Below are positions 32,875 to 45,169 of a stretch of 64,000 bases of DNA, in pieces. Source of the DNA: Phanerochaete sordida (lineage: Eukaryota; Basidiomycota; Agaricomycetes; Polyporales; Phanerochaetaceae). The notes under the pieces are model-generated. The model was not told the DNA's origin. It was given only the letters and a program-made list of their open reading frames with translations, and made no database searches. The stretch is from positions 62,001-126,000 of the forward strand of contig BPQB01000045.1 of NCBI GenBank assembly GCA_019973155.2, written 5' to 3'. A program made the position numbers and the translations under genes. Numbering within the stretch: the first letter of the stretch is position 1; every line of letters begins with the position of its first letter.

Positions 32875-33569
32875 GATGTGGGTTGTGTCGGTGACCCACA
32901 CCCGGCGACGCTCGGCTTATAACACTCTCGATGAGTGGCCATTGTCATGTTCTAAAGCGCAGGGATATGACGATGATGTGGCCTGAATGGCGTGGAGGTG
33001 GCCTGAAAGTTGTCGTGAGCGAGGGGAACAAGAAACGCGCCGAACTTGCGTTGCCAAAAAGGGAAGCTGCTGGTTTCAAATTTCAACTCCGACAAGCAGC
33101 TTCAACTTCAAGTTCTCGCGTGCTGGCACACGCCCTTTCATGAGCATGTCTCACTTTCATCAACCTCGGTCTTTACAAGCTGCACGTCTTTATTCCCGAG
33201 TCACATCTCCACACTGCGGCGGATGAGCAGTGGCGTGGCAGTGGCCGTCGCGCACACTGATCAGCGCGGTTAAATCCTGTGTGACCTGGTGAGGGCAGAG
33301 TTTGCATCCATGCGGTAAGTATTGCAGCTTATTGATTCCTCTGACATTTTTCGAGTCCTAAACAGAGCTTGGGTGCTTCAGTGTAGAAGCCAAGCCCCGC
33401 CCTTTCTCCAGATTCGGATATATCCTGCTTTGATGCACCCAACGCCACGCCACCCCGCCCCGCCCAGTCACATCCAAATCCCGCTCGACCACGTTCCCAC
33501 GTTCCCGGCTTGCCTTCCCCCCACCACAAGCGCGCGACCCGCGTTGTGCATGCCCCGCCGGCGACGATG
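32875..33569. other. Intergenic, no gene recognised
   Basis: 0.7 kb upstream of FunK1-1. No coding frame, repeat or RNA gene seen. Confidence 0.45.
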
Positions 33570-34061
33570 ATGCGCCAAAGCATGGCCCCTATGCGCCAGT
33601 CGCACATCCCGGGACAGCCTCCGAATGCCGCCGCGATACGCTGAGAGCAGATATCAGCTAAGGCGGAACCGACGCGTCGACGACCGCCAACTGACCTGCT
33701 TCTGCTCCTCTTTCCGCCGCGCCGTCTCGGCCGCCATCTCCTCCTTGCTCATGGCCGACGTGGCCGGCGCTGGCGATGCGCCTCTGCTGCGCACGGGGTC
33801 TGCCTTGCTCGTCTCCGCGAGCGTTGGCGAGCGCAGCGAGGCTAGCGACTGCACGCGTGCCTGGGGCGTCGCGGCCCTGCTCGGCGTCGCGGTGGTGAGG
33901 GTTGAGCCCCAGTCGTCTGCGTCTGCGCGTGGGTCAGCACACGGAGGTCTCAGCACGAGATATCCCTTACCATTCGACTGCAACGATGCTGCATGCCCCG
34001 CCCCCTGGATGCCCAGGCCGACCGCTGCAGGGATCTGCGCAGCCGCGGGGGCGGCTTAAAA
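33570..34061 (-). pseudogene. Relic of the 3' end of a Scy1-like pseudokinase gene
   Basis: The minus strand encodes a coding-like stretch: ADDWGSTLTTATPSRAATPQ, ARVQSLASLRSPTL, then MSKEEMAAETARRKEEQKQ, a GT..AG intron and RIAA. I recall this Ala/Lys/Glu C-terminal tail from basidiomycete Scy1/SCYL-family proteins (kinase-like, Golgi/ER traffic). The kinase-like and HEAT parts are absent on either side, and the tail loses homology after RIAA. It is best read as a stranded terminal fragment. The family name is tentative. Confidence 0.45.
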
Positions 34062-34189
34062 GGCACTCCAGTCGTCCCCATCCGCATTCACATCCATGAG
34101 GTCGTCGCTCCCCTACGCATTCAGGGCGCACGCTCATGCTTTCCGTCCAACCGACCCCACCCACATCTCAGTCCATCCGCTCCGATACG

Positions 34190-34387
34190 GATGCGGATCT
34201 CCCGGTGTGCCACCGCCTCGAGCACCTCGCTCTCCGCCACTCGCAGGTCGAGTCGGAAGAGGAGTGCAGGCGGATCGCGCGGTTCCTGGTTGCGGTGGTC
34301 CCAGGCGTACGGCTGGCGACGTGGGACGATAGCCGGGACATGGTCGGCATGGTGGAGGAGTTCATGGAGGAGACCGCTGTGTCGTAG
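34190..34387 (+). pseudogene. Relic of an F-box/LRR gene C-terminus
   Basis: HRLEHLALRHSQVESEEECR, then RIARFLVAVVPGVRL and MVGMVEEFMEETA, ending at the stop TAG (34385), is the last ~60 residues of F-box gene B at 54.2 kb (EHLDLRHSQIESEEECRRIA). The start and the leucine-rich body are missing. It abuts the Scy1-like relic. Confidence 0.75.
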
Positions 34388-35241
34388 GATGATATGTGAG
34401 CTCTTCACATGATTTAGCAACGCGAGCATGCGGACTGACTGTGATCAGACTATTGAGGCATGGCACCCAAGTCGTCTTTGAATCGAGAGTGCAGCCGCAC
34501 TTTTCTTGTTGGCATATAGCGGACTGACATCTCTGTGCCTCGCTATGCCTAAGTCTCTTTGATATCTTTGCGTTCCTTTCCAGAGTGGTGAGTGTGATGT
34601 TGATGATGACCTCGGAGTAGTTGTCTCCCGCATTATCCACAGTTGCCTAACCTAGAGAGAAGTATTGTCGTGGCGTAAAGCTCTCACGCTTCGAAACGCT
34701 GCGCGCGAACTCGTCGCTGCGATTGCAATTGATCATGTTCTCTTTCGCACCAAACTTACAGGTCGACGGCACGAAGCTTCAGCTTCAGCAGGGTAGCGAG
34801 TGCACCTCCAGAACGGCGGAGATTTTGTACTCGCAATCTGACGATATTACAGGAGTCAGAAGAGTCTGCTGCGCTCGTATCCGCATCACGCATGTCAAGG
34901 ATTAGCTACCGCAGGCCATCGCGAGCACAGCCTCCATCGACAGCGAAGCCGCGGCCTTGTCCAAAGCCATCCAGAGTGACTCCCCGTGGCAGCTCTGTCT
35001 GATTGTCGGCATGACGCGGACGCAGTGAGCAGCCTTCTTTCGGAATCGCGCAGCCGGTGACTGACAGGCCCTCGTCAGCAAGTACATCCCGAAGCTCGCT
35101 TGCGGCCAACCTCTTCCGCGCCGCCCCGCTCCGCACCCGCACGCGCCAGCAATGCAGCGGCTGGCGACGCGGATTGTCGGCTCCGCCCTCGTGAGGCGTA
35201 CGACTCCGTCTGATGTGCATCTGCGCGCAGCGGGGCGAGCA
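34388..35241. other. Intergenic upstream of FMO9
   Basis: 0.85 kb without a supported gene. Confidence 0.4.
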
Positions 35242-35248
35242 TATATAG
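35242..35248 (+). promoter_or_regulatory. TATA box of FMO9
   Basis: TATATAG, 99 bp before the start codon, the longest spacing in the array. Confidence 0.5.
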
Positions 35249-35340
35249 GCGGTGGAGCGCGGGCTCTCTCGGTGCTCCCAGCGCAGAGCTCTCCTCGAAG
35301 CATCCTCTCAAGGTATTTCTCGACCTCACACAAGCACAGC

Positions 35341-36799
35341 ATGTCCCCCACTCGCGTAGGTGTCATCGGCGCGGGTGTCGCAGGCCCCGTCATCGCCATG
35401 CTGCTCAAGCAGCAGGGCTACGACCCCGTCGTCTACGAACGCCTCGACGCGCTGTCCGATGCCGGGCTCGGGCTCGGGTACGTACTCTTTTCCTCTCATC
35501 GCATACGCACTGACATCGTCGCAGGTTGCAGCCCAACGGCATGGCGGTGCTCGCGCGGATCCCGGGGCTCATCGAGCACATCGACGGCCACCGCGTCGAC
35601 GAGTTCCACTTCTACTCCGTCCTCCCCGAGGACCACGGCCTGCTCGGCGTCAGCGACCACCCGCGCCGCCTCCGCGCGATCAAGGGCATCGGCGCCGTCA
35701 GCGTGCAGCGGCCGCTGCTGCACCGGCGCCTCGTCGAGTTCGCGCGGAAGCTAGACGTCCCGGTCCACTTTGGGCACAAGCTCGAGGCCCTCGAGCAGGA
35801 CGACGAGAGCGTCACTGTCTCGTTTGCGAATGGCGTCAAAGAGACTTTTAGTTTTGTGGTTGGATGCGATGGGATCCACAGCAATACTCGTGGCTGTCTC
35901 TTCGGGGAGACCCCTGCGGATTACACGGGCCTTTCGCAGGTACAGCGTTCACATTCCATGTTCTCGCGTGCTTTGCTAACCAGTGCCGGACCATAGTGGG
36001 GCGGTCTGTCGCCGACGCCAGAGTTCTGGAAAGGCAAGCACGCGCCCGCAGACATCTACGGCAACGGCGCGCACATGATCGTCGTCCCCATGAGCGAATC
36101 GCTCATGATCTGGGCGTACGTACCTCACCCGCCACCACCACCTCTCGCGCTGACACGTCTCCAGGGTCTCCGTCCGGGAGCCCGAGTCCAAAGAAGAGTG
36201 GCGCTCGACGGACGCCGCGGTGAGCGCCGATTTCAAGGCGAACTCGCCCTTCGCCCGGTGGGGCTTCGGCGCCGGCGAGCTCGTCCGGAACAGCCTGCGC
36301 ATCGTGCGGGTGCGTGCGCCTTCCCCCTCGCCTACCTCCCGCTGACCCCTCCGCACAGTACGGCATCTACGACCGACCCGAGCTGCCGACGTGGCACAAA
36401 GGCCGCGTCGTGCTCGTCGGCGACGCCGCGCACCCCACGAGCCCGGTGCGCCGCGCCCTCCCGCGTCTCCCATACGTACACTGACACCCACAACAGCACC
36501 TCGGCATGGGCGCGAACCAGTCCTACGAGGACGTCGGGCTCCTCGCGGACCTGCTCGCGGCGCACAATCCCGGCGGTGCACCCCCGGCGACAGCCACGCT
36601 CGAGGAAGTCTTCGCGGAGCTCGAGCGCGTGCGCCTCCCGCGCACCGCGGAGCTCGTGCGCCAGGCGCGCGCGCAGGGCGACACGCGCGTCGTGTCGGGC
36701 GTCGAGGCGTGCATTGCGCGGAACAACTACTATCGCGATGTGTGTAATGATCCGGCGAAGTTGAGGGCGAGGTTTGGGATTGTGGATTTGGAGAAGTAA
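35341..36799 (+). CDS. FMO9: group A FAD-dependent aromatic monooxygenase
   Basis: Exons 35341-35477, 35525-35939, 35997-36115, 36165-36309, 36359-36445 and 36497-36799 give 401 residues. GVIGAGVAGP, VVGCDGIHSNTR and LVGDAAHPTSP are intact. It pairs with FMO3 (DEFHFYSV.PED, WGGLSPTPEFWKGK). Exon 6 has HLGMGANQS where the siblings have HLGQGANQA, and the C-terminus ends ARFGIVDLEK. It is followed by convergent FMO10, only 360 bp between the stops. Confidence 0.9.
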
Positions 36800-37159
36800 G
36801 GGTAGAGATGGGTGTTGTTGGAGTTGTATCTCAGTCTGGCTTTCTCAGTCAAAATACCCCCACTCATAGACACGCATGGATGGCAGATGACCGTTTAATA
36901 CGCCATGAAATCATTATTGTAGGAGGACTAGACTTTGCATCCCTTCGATGCATTTCAGATAGTCTGTTGGCTCTACTCCAGAAGCAGAGCTGTCATAGAG
37001 GTTGAAAACACGCCGACACAAGCAAGTACGTCAAGATCATGTTGTTATATAGCCTTAGACAACAGGAGTGCCTATGTCCGAGAGAGTTCGGCGTACGATC
37101 CTTAAAATCAAACTTTGCACTCCCCTACTCATTCAACTGCATACTTAACCCCTCTCATT
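36800..37159. terminator. Convergent 3' region of FMO9 and FMO10
   Basis: 360 bp between two facing stop codons. It must hold both polyadenylation regions. No distinct signal is assigned. Confidence 0.3.
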
Positions 37160-38627
37160 TCATGCGCCAAAGCGCGCCCTAATCTTCTCCGGGTCGCTGC
37201 ACATGTCGCGGATCGCGGCGTTGCGCCTCATGCACGCCTCGACGCCTACGACGGTGCGCATTTCGCCCTGCGCGCGCGCCTTCCGCACCAGGTCACTCGT
37301 GCGCGGGATGCGCGTGCGCTCGAGCTCCGTGAAGACGGCCTCCAACATCGGCGTCGATGGTAGTTCCGCCGAAGGGTTGTGCTTCTTGAGGAGCTCCATA
37401 AGTAGATCTATGTCTTCGTATGCCTGGTTTGCACCTTGGGCGGTGTGCTGCGGCACAGAATGAGGTCAGAATCCCGAGGAGAAAAGAGGGAGGACGTACG
37501 GGGCTGGTAGGGTGCGCAGCGTCGCCGACGAGGAGGACACGCCCTTGGTGCCAGGCCTTGAGCTCCGGGCGGTCGTAGATTCCATACTGACGGGATGCAT
37601 AAGCAGTGCTTTACTACCAAGAGGTAGGTGCAGCGGTGATTACCTTCACGATTTTAGTGCTATTCTTGACAAGCTCACCAGCACCGTATGGCCAGCCGAC
37701 GAACGGCGAATTCTTCTTGAATTCCTCGACTCCCGCGGCATCAATCGCCCGCCACTGTTCCTTGGCTTCTGGCTCCCGCTGGACAACGCTGCACCGAAAA
37801 GGGCGTTACACAGAGGATATCGATGTACAAGAACGCGAGGAACGCACGCCCAGAGAGTGATGTTGTCGCCCATCGGAATGGCGATCATGTACGCGCCGTT
37901 CCCATACAGATCCGCGGGATCCTTTTTGCACTCCCAGAGGTCAGGCGTGGGAGATATTCCTCCACACTACGAGCAAAATACAGTCAGCAGTGCAGCTTGG
38001 ACATGCTCAGCGGAGGGGACCCCGTACATAGGTAACACCGGTGTACTCTGCAGGCATATCGCCAAAAAGGCAAGCGCGGGTTTTGCTGTGCAGACCGTCG
38101 CACCCGACGACGAAGCTAAACGTCTCCTTGACGCCATTCGCGAACGTCACCGTCACGCCGTCGTCGTTCTGCTCGAGCGCCTCGAGGTTATGCCCGAACT
38201 CGATTGGCACACCGAGCTGGCGCGCGAAGTCGATGATGCGCGCGTGCATGAGCGGACGGCGCACGGCCATGAGCGGGTGGCCCGTCGCCTCACGCAGGCG
38301 CCGCGGGTGCTCGCTCGCGCCGAGCAGGCCCGTGTCCTCAGGCAGCACGGAGTAGAAGTATATATTGTTGAGAATCTGTCCGCCGATGGCGTCGAGGAGC
38401 CCCGGGATCTTTGCGAGCACGGCGGTGCCGTTCGATTGCAGGCTGTAGTACAGTCAGTGGGCGAAGAAGGAGGGGGCGGGAGGGACTCACGCAATGCCGA
38501 GCCCTGCGTCCGACGGCGCGTCGAGCCGCTCGTACAGAATGGGATCGTAGCCCTTCTGCTTGAGGAATATCGAGAGGACGGGCCCCACGATACCTGCGCC
38601 GATGACACCTACGCGAGCGGGAGACAT
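37160..38627 (-). CDS. FMO10: group A FAD-dependent aromatic monooxygenase
   Basis: Minus-strand exons 38627-38491, 38442-38028, 37966-37848, 37788-37644, 37586-37500 and 37447-37160 give 396 residues. GVIGAGIVGP, VVGCDGLHSKTR and LVGDAAHPTSP are intact. It is a member of the FMO5/FMO6 subgroup (LLDAIGG, ATGHPLM, CGG exon 3, MCSDPEKIRARFGA). Exon 6 starts HTAQGANQA, unlike HLGQGANQA elsewhere. It is the only member of its subgroup on the minus strand, so it was moved by inversion or an inverted duplication. Confidence 0.9.
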
Positions 38628-39867
38628 GGTAGTTCAAGTTAGGGCGTGACTTGGCATCGACTTGGCAGGTGATGAGATTGGGTGAGTACACGGGCCTCAT
38701 CCAAGTTGATCAATACACTTCGCCTGCCGCTCCGCAGCGCTACGTACAAAAAAGACAGAAAACGGGTGGTTCAAAGCCTGGTAGGGGAGAGAAAGGGTCG
38801 CCTTGATGATATCGCAGTGCATGTAAAGCTGGAAGTTGACTGGAAGGCCTGTGGTTGATAAGATGCGATACGATTAGATCTTTGCGGCCCAGGGTTATCT
38901 AAGCGCACGCAGCGAGCTGGCCTTTGCGGACGACGTCCACCATCTCCGCACACGGGCAAGACACCAAACGCAGGAAGTCACAGAGCGACATGACACAGAT
39001 AGGAGCCGTTGTGCCTCGAACCACTCCGCACGGTCTCGCTCAGAAGCCAGCCTACTCTGGCCAGCGTGTACGGTAAACTGTCTGGTCTAGACTCGACTTG
39101 AGCTCGACTTGGGCTCGACTCAGCCCAAGGATTGAGCCGCAGAAGAGCTTGACGAACGTGAAGCCACCATTGTATTATGCGCGAGGTGAGTTCTTGAGCT
39201 ACGGGTGCGTACGCGTCTTGAGGTTAACCTCTCTTGTTGTAGCGCTCCCACTGTCAACCGTGTCACGAGCTATCCTCGGCCATCGCTGCGCAGAGCCGGC
39301 CATCCACCTTCGACTTCGCCGAGACCGATGGCGCTACGCTGCGTCCGGAGAGGGCGGAGGCTGACAATGCATGCCACCGCATTCATTTGGAACACACGAA
39401 CTGAGCCTAACTTATGTGATCTGCTAGTGATCTGCTGCGATAGTGCGCGGCTGCTCTGCAAGCGCGCTGTACCGTAAAGTAGGCTGTCCACAGTCGCTAG
39501 CCCTTCTCAAAGGAACGCTTATAGCTTGGAAAGCTCGCAGGTAGTGTCTCGTATTGCGCAAGGCCATCCGTCGACGCAGTGCTCACGTCCTACGCAGGCC
39601 ATGGCGACGTGATGTCAATCAGTGATAGGCACGACGTGACACGGATGTGCAAGCGATCCAGGGACCGCGATTTGCTGTGCGAACTCTATTCACATGTTGG
39701 CGCGCGAGGGGGAAGAACCACATACCGCTGAATCGCGACTTGACAACCCCCCACCACCTACGCAGCGGCCGCAATGGATCCTGTAAGGAGTGCTACGCTC
39801 ATCCCGCGGTATTCCTGCACTCACGCCCGAGTCAATCTAGCCCCAAGAAGAAATTGCGCTTCGTGTC
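38628..39867. other. 1.2 kb intergenic region
   Basis: Upstream region shared by divergent FMO10 and the DUF6535 gene. Three imperfect copies of an ~11 bp unit (GCTCGACTTGG-like) occur at about 39089-39122. No gene is recognised; the open frames of 60-90 codons have no support. Confidence 0.45.
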
Positions 39868-42616
39868 ATGCCTGGAGACCTGAACGGAGTGTTGGCGATG
39901 CCCGAACAAGAGCCTGTGAAGGCGGTGAGTGTCCGTGCAATGTTCCCTGAACGCCCTTATTGAACTGGGGATTCTGTTCAAATAGGCTGAGCCCAAGCAG
40001 GACTTGGAGAGGTCGAGCCCGCCCACGCCTCACGCACCCTTGTCTGAAGAGAAGACAAGTCCAGGCGAAGTAAACAGTCGTTCATGACGTCTCCGAGACT
40101 TGTGTTGATCAAGTGGTCTTAGACCCAGACAGTCCCACCTCGCACGGAGCCTCAAAGGCAAGACTCCCTGGTACGTCTTCATTGGCTCGACAAAACGTGA
40201 GCATCAATTAAAGACAGACAGAAACCAGAAGTCAACTCGGCGTGGGCTTTCTTTCTCGACTCAGCGCATGAGTACGATCGTAGCAAGATAGAGAAGTGGA
40301 CTGGGGAGTTGGATAACCTCCTGGTTTTCGTGCGTCATTTCCCATCCCTAATATTATCGTACTAACATGATCTCAGGCTGGTCTGTTCTCCGCTGTGGTA
40401 ACAGCATACACCATCGAGTCGTTTTCATGGCTGCAGGAGGATTCTGCGGACACCACAAACAAGATTCTCCTCCAGATGTCCGCTCAGCTGGCTTCATTCT
40501 CCCAATCCCCTGGCTTCATGAACTCTACTGCGCCCGCTGCACCTCAGAACATCACCTCGGCGGCATTTCAGCCGGAGAGCATCGACGTGACCATCAACAT
40601 GCTATGGTTTCTCAGCCTCACGCTTAGTCTCCTCGCTGCCTTCTTCGCCATCGCGGTTCAGCAATGGCTACGTGCACTTCCTTTACCGCAGCATCTTCCT
40701 GTCATAGACAGCGTTCAGCTGTGGAACTATCGCACGGAGCATCTCATTCTATGGCAAATGCCGAACATCATAACCCTCCTACCCGTCGCTCTACAAATAT
40801 CAGTGGTCCTCTTTCTGGTCGGCCTGTACCATCTCCTGCGCTCCCTCAACCACCCAATCACTGCTGCGTACGCTGTGGTGGCCGGAGTACCATTCTGCAT
40901 GTACGCGATCTCGATCCCGCTGCCGCTCATCTGGCCCCACTGCCCGTACAAATCACCCCTTCTCCCGTCCACAGTTTTCCTCCTTCGGTGGTGCATGGCC
41001 CTCTTGCTGTTTCTGGCCATCTTCCTGGTCTTTTTTCCTATGTTGATCGTCCAGGTCATCGTGACGTACTGCATCAGCTACGTCTCTAGCGGGGGCAAGA
41101 CCGATCCGAACCTCAGTCTGATCGGCATAGAACGTAGCATGTACTGGCCTACAAACACCTTCGGCCACCTGGTGTCCATGGCGCTGGAGTCGGACCGCGA
41201 CTTCTGGACCAAGCGAGAGGTCAGGCGGCTCATTCAGAAGCAAGACACCGACACAACCGACAACCAGGGCGGCGCGCTTTCCCGTGCACCCGCTACCATT
41301 GCTCGTAATGAGCTCGACCGCCTCATGCCCTGCCTCCTCTCCCTCCCCAGCCTCCAACGCACCCGCGTTCTCGTGAACTGGATGGCATTCTACTTCGGGG
41401 TCAGCAGAACAGAATTCTCGCTCTACGACGGCCGCTCGCCGCTCAGCCTGGACATCCTGTCGCGCATCAATCGCCCCTTTGCGGACGCGTACACACGCTT
41501 CTTGCTCGCGTCTCTCCCGGACAGCTGGTTGGCGCGCGATTGGGTGTACGCCGATGAGGACGTGGCCTGCCTCCTCATACTGCTGACGTGGGTCTACAAG
41601 GCCAACTTCGCCGACCCGGGGCTAAGGCGCACCTGGATCCCCCTTCTCGTCGACGTGTGCGAAGGGCAGAATCTGAGCGTCATCGCATCGTCCCAGGACT
41701 ATGAGAACATCCGGTATCCAACGGTTTGTCTTTTCGAGTCTGCGTCTCAGGGCTTGCATGCGTTCAGTCCGCACGGTACGTGACTCTCACGCATATATCC
41801 GACACCAGCTGGTCTGACGGCCGGTTCAGAGTCCGAGAGGCTGGTCGCCCTCGCAATCAAGCGCATCCCGGAACTCATCGAGACCAACGAACGGCTCGAC
41901 AACGAGTACCTACAGCACACTGTCGACATGGGTCTGGGCACCGTCGCGGTCGCCCTCCGCGCGCTCTCGCACCAAGACCCGCCGGTCGTCTCCGCCCGCG
42001 AGGACGCCGTGCGGCAGCTCCTCGACGCGTTCACGGCCTTCCTCGGCGCGCAGCAGCAGGGCATCCAGTACATGGCGAAGCTCGCGCTCGAGCAGCCCGG
42101 GCAGCCGCTCATGATCACGCGCCGCGCGATGAAGGGCGCCGTCGACGCGCTGCTCGTGCTCGCGGAGCGCCGCCAGCTCCCGGCCGACGCCCTCGCGTCG
42201 CTTGTGGACGCGCTCGTGCAGACGTGCCAGGGCCAGCGCGCGTTCGAGGACGTACCCACCGTGCTCGACTGCCTCGCGAAGGAGGCGGTTGTGATGTTCC
42301 CGGTCCCCGAGCCTGCGATGCCGATGCCAGACGTACCTGAAAGGAAAGAAGGAACGCTCTCGCTCGACGCTATCTCCGCCATACCGCTGCCAGAAAGCCC
42401 TACTTCCCCGGATCTAACTTCCGCATCGTGCGCCGAGCCTCTTGGACGAACAGATTCGCCACTGCAATGTGGTCCAAGCTCTATTACTTTGGTGCGTCTC
42501 TTTGGTTTCTCCGTTGGCAAGCTGTGTACTGACGTGCGGAACATGATCAGCATGATTGTCACTCTTCGACCTCGCTGTTGGGAGACCATCAAGTGGAGAG
42601 CCCACACCCACTCTGA
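39868..42616 (+). CDS. DUF6535 multi-pass membrane protein
   Basis: Exons 39868-39924, 39986-40069, 40123-40170, 40222-40329, 40377-41775, 41830-42491 and 42551-42616 give 807 residues. The DUF6535 domain starts at about residue 65 (WAFFLDSAHEYDR, then LLVFAGLFSAVVTAYTIES). It has four or more hydrophobic segments: AGLFSAVVTA, LWFLSLTLSLLAAFFAIAVQQW, ISVVLFLVGLYHLL, and WCMALLLFLAIFLVFFPMLIVQVIV. The C-terminal half is soluble and helical (LVALAIKRIPELIETN). Proteins of this kind are numerous in mushroom genomes and have no known function. The first three short exons are inferred from splice signals and phase only. If the last intron is not removed, the frame would run to 42929 and overlap the end of FMO11, which I think unlikely. 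Confidence 0.8.
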
Positions 42617-42841
42617 TGCATTGCTCGTCTTTCTCTCCAAGTGGAACTCATGCCATCTCGCGCTCAAATTCGGCTATACGCCCTTCAGGACTATCGATGT
42701 TCGGCATACTACATCAAGAGTCCTTACACTTGACTCTGTTCGCCTTCACATTCAAACTCCAGCCTTCTATTTATCCAACACAATCTCGGAATCATACTTC
42801 AACGTGCTCCAGCATATCCTGCTTCCTCTACATCAGCTCCT

Positions 42842-44293
42842 CTACTTCGCCTCCCCTTCCCCCTTCTTCGCCGGCGCGTGCACGAAGCGCTCCCGCAGCA
42901 GCTTATCGTCGTTCAAGACCTTGCGATAGAAGTTGTTCCGCTCGATGCACGCCTGCACGCCGCTCACGACGCGCATCTCGCCCTCCGCGCGCGCCTTCTT
43001 CACGACCGCCGCGGTGCGCGGGATGCGCTCGGCCTCGAGCGCCGCGAACACCGTCGCGAGCGCCGCGCTCGGCGGCGCCGCCCCCGCGGGCGCGTGCTCC
43101 GCGAGCAGGTCCGCGAGCAGCCCCGCGTCCTCGAAGGACTGGTTCGCGCCCTGGCCGAGGTGCTAGCGGGGCGTCAGCGCGGAGCCTCCGGGTCGATGGA
43201 TGGAAACGTACGGGGCTCGTCGGGTGCGCGGCGTCGCCGATGAGCACGACGCGGCCGTTGTGCCAGGTCGGCAGCTCCGGGCGGTCGTACAGACCGTACT
43301 GCTGCCCGTCAGCAACGTTCGCGCGGTGGAGGCGGGAGACGCACCTTGATCATGCCGTACGCGTTGCGCAGGATGTCGCCCGCGCCGAAGGGCCACTGCG
43401 CGACGGGCGAGGTCTGCTTGAACGCCTCGGCGGCCGCGGCGTCCATGTTGCGCCACGTCTCCTTCGCCTCGGCCTCGCGCGTCGTGATGCTGTCGGGCCG
43501 GGGGTGAGATGGATAGGAGGAGGGGGAGGAGGACTTACGCCCAGCCCAGCGTGTCGTCGTCGACCGAGATGACAACCATGTACTGGCCGTCGCCGAAGAT
43601 CTGCATCGCGATGGACTCGCCCGCGTACTGCGCGGGTTTGGGGGAGTACCCGCCGATCTATAGCAGGGCTCAACACACCAAAGCTGAATAGACCCAAGGC
43701 CGACGTACCTGCACGAGGCCGGTGTAGTCCGCAGGCGCGTCGCCGAAGAGCGCCTTGCGCGTGTCGCTGTGCAGCCCGTCGCACCCGACGACGAAGCTCA
43801 CGGTCTCCTCGGCGCCATTGGCGAAGCGGAGCGTGACAGCATCGTCACTCTGCTCAAGGCCCTTGAGGTGATGCCCCCAGCGCACGGGCACCTGCGCGCG
43901 CTCGGCAGCAGCGACGAGCACGTCCTGGAGCGCGCTGCGCTTCGTGCCGAAGACGCTGTGCCCGGCGTTCGCGATCTGCGCGAGCACGCCCGTGTCCTCC
44001 GCGAGCGCGCTGTACGCGTGGAAGTGCGTGATCTGGCGCGCCGCGAGCGACTCGGCGAGCCCGGGGATGCGCTGCAGCACCGCGAGGCCGTTGCTCTGCA
44101 CCCTGCGGGGCGTCACGCGTCAGCGCGGAGGCGGGGAGGAGGAGGACGCGGCGCACCCGAGGCCGATGCCGCCCATCGGGACGGCGTCGTTTCGCTCGAA
44201 GATGATCGGGTCGAAGCCCTGCTGCTTGAGCAGCGTCGCGATGGCGGGGCCGACGATGCCGCAGCCGATGATGCCGACTCTTGCTGGGGCCAT
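42842..44293 (-). CDS. FMO11: group A FAD-dependent aromatic monooxygenase
   Basis: Minus-strand exons 44293-44157, 44102-43709, 43657-43539, 43489-43345, 43298-43212 and 43162-42842 give 400 residues. Exon 2 is 394 nt rather than 415, seven codons shorter around AQIANAGHSVFG. GIIGCGIVGP, VVGCDGLHSDTR and LIGDAAHPTSP are intact. Exon 3 begins IGGYSPKP, as in FMO7. The C-terminus is extended and charged (HAPAKKGEGEAK). It is the intact partner of the truncated FMO8 pseudogene in the duplicated block. Confidence 0.88.
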
Positions 44294-44356
44294 GTTCGAT
44301 GTGCGTGTGATGTCGAGGTCGTTCTTTGGTGAGGTCCGCTGTGGACGATGCGCACT

Positions 44357-44366
44357 CCTATATAGG
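44357..44366 (-). promoter_or_regulatory. TATA box of FMO11
   Basis: CCTATATAGG palindrome, 64 bp before the FMO11 start. The same palindrome stands before FMO8. Confidence 0.5.
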
Positions 44367-45169
44367 CCCCGCCCGATATCCTGCTGAAGAGATGCTGCAC
44401 ATGCAACGCTGAAGCGCTGACGCCTGCCGTGCGCCCACGTAGACGGCCAGCAGAGTTTGTCTGCTGCCGCGGGGGCACGTATGCGCCTCAAGGGCTGCCT
44501 ATGCGCACTCGAACCTTCTCTGCTCAATATCTGGCCCGACTACGACGGAGAGGCCCCATCGCACGCTGCGCCGAACCCGGGCGCTTGCGGTGACGCGTCC
44601 GCACGGCAGGCGGTGACTGTCCCTCCCGAGCAGGCCTCGCACCCTATTCTCCCCGCGTGTGATCCTAGCTCGCGCATCGTAGCATTGCTGCGGCAACGCC
44701 AGCGTGCGGCACGACTAGCTGAGCTGCCATGGCAGCCGTCGCGTCGATTGGCTCGCTGCGCGGCAGCGAGCAATCGGCAGGCCCCAGACTGCGCGTGCTG
44801 CAGCGCAGTACCAGGGTACACCTGCGCCGAGAGTCCTAGGATTGTGTCGAGGACGCTAGAAGCACGTACGTGATACGCTGAGCCCCGCAGCGCAGTTGTC
44901 GTGTCGCTCAACTCTACATTCGGACAGAAGGACGTTCATGTCTGGAAGCTCGGTATAGTACATAAATGTAGCATTGCAAGCGTCAGCCCTCAAGAAAGAT
45001 TCTAGATGCATTGGCAAGCGGTGTGGCTTCAAGAACAAACATGTGTGGTCCGCTACAGCAGTGGGCGAAATCGCAGGTCCAATTCCGAGCGATTGCCAGA
45101 GCCAGCCAGCCACCACCGCTTACACGATGCTACGGAGGTAGCCCAACGAAGGCTCGGACGCCCTTCGTC
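44367..45169. other. Intergenic, FMO11 upstream / F-box A downstream
   Basis: 0.8 kb. The first ~150 bp resemble the FMO8 upstream region. Nothing else recognised. Confidence 0.4.

Noticed and set aside
42551..42929. Unspliced extension of the DUF6535 gene to 42929
   Set aside because: It would overlap the FMO11 3' end; a good GT..AG intron at 42492-42550 gives a clean stop at 42616.
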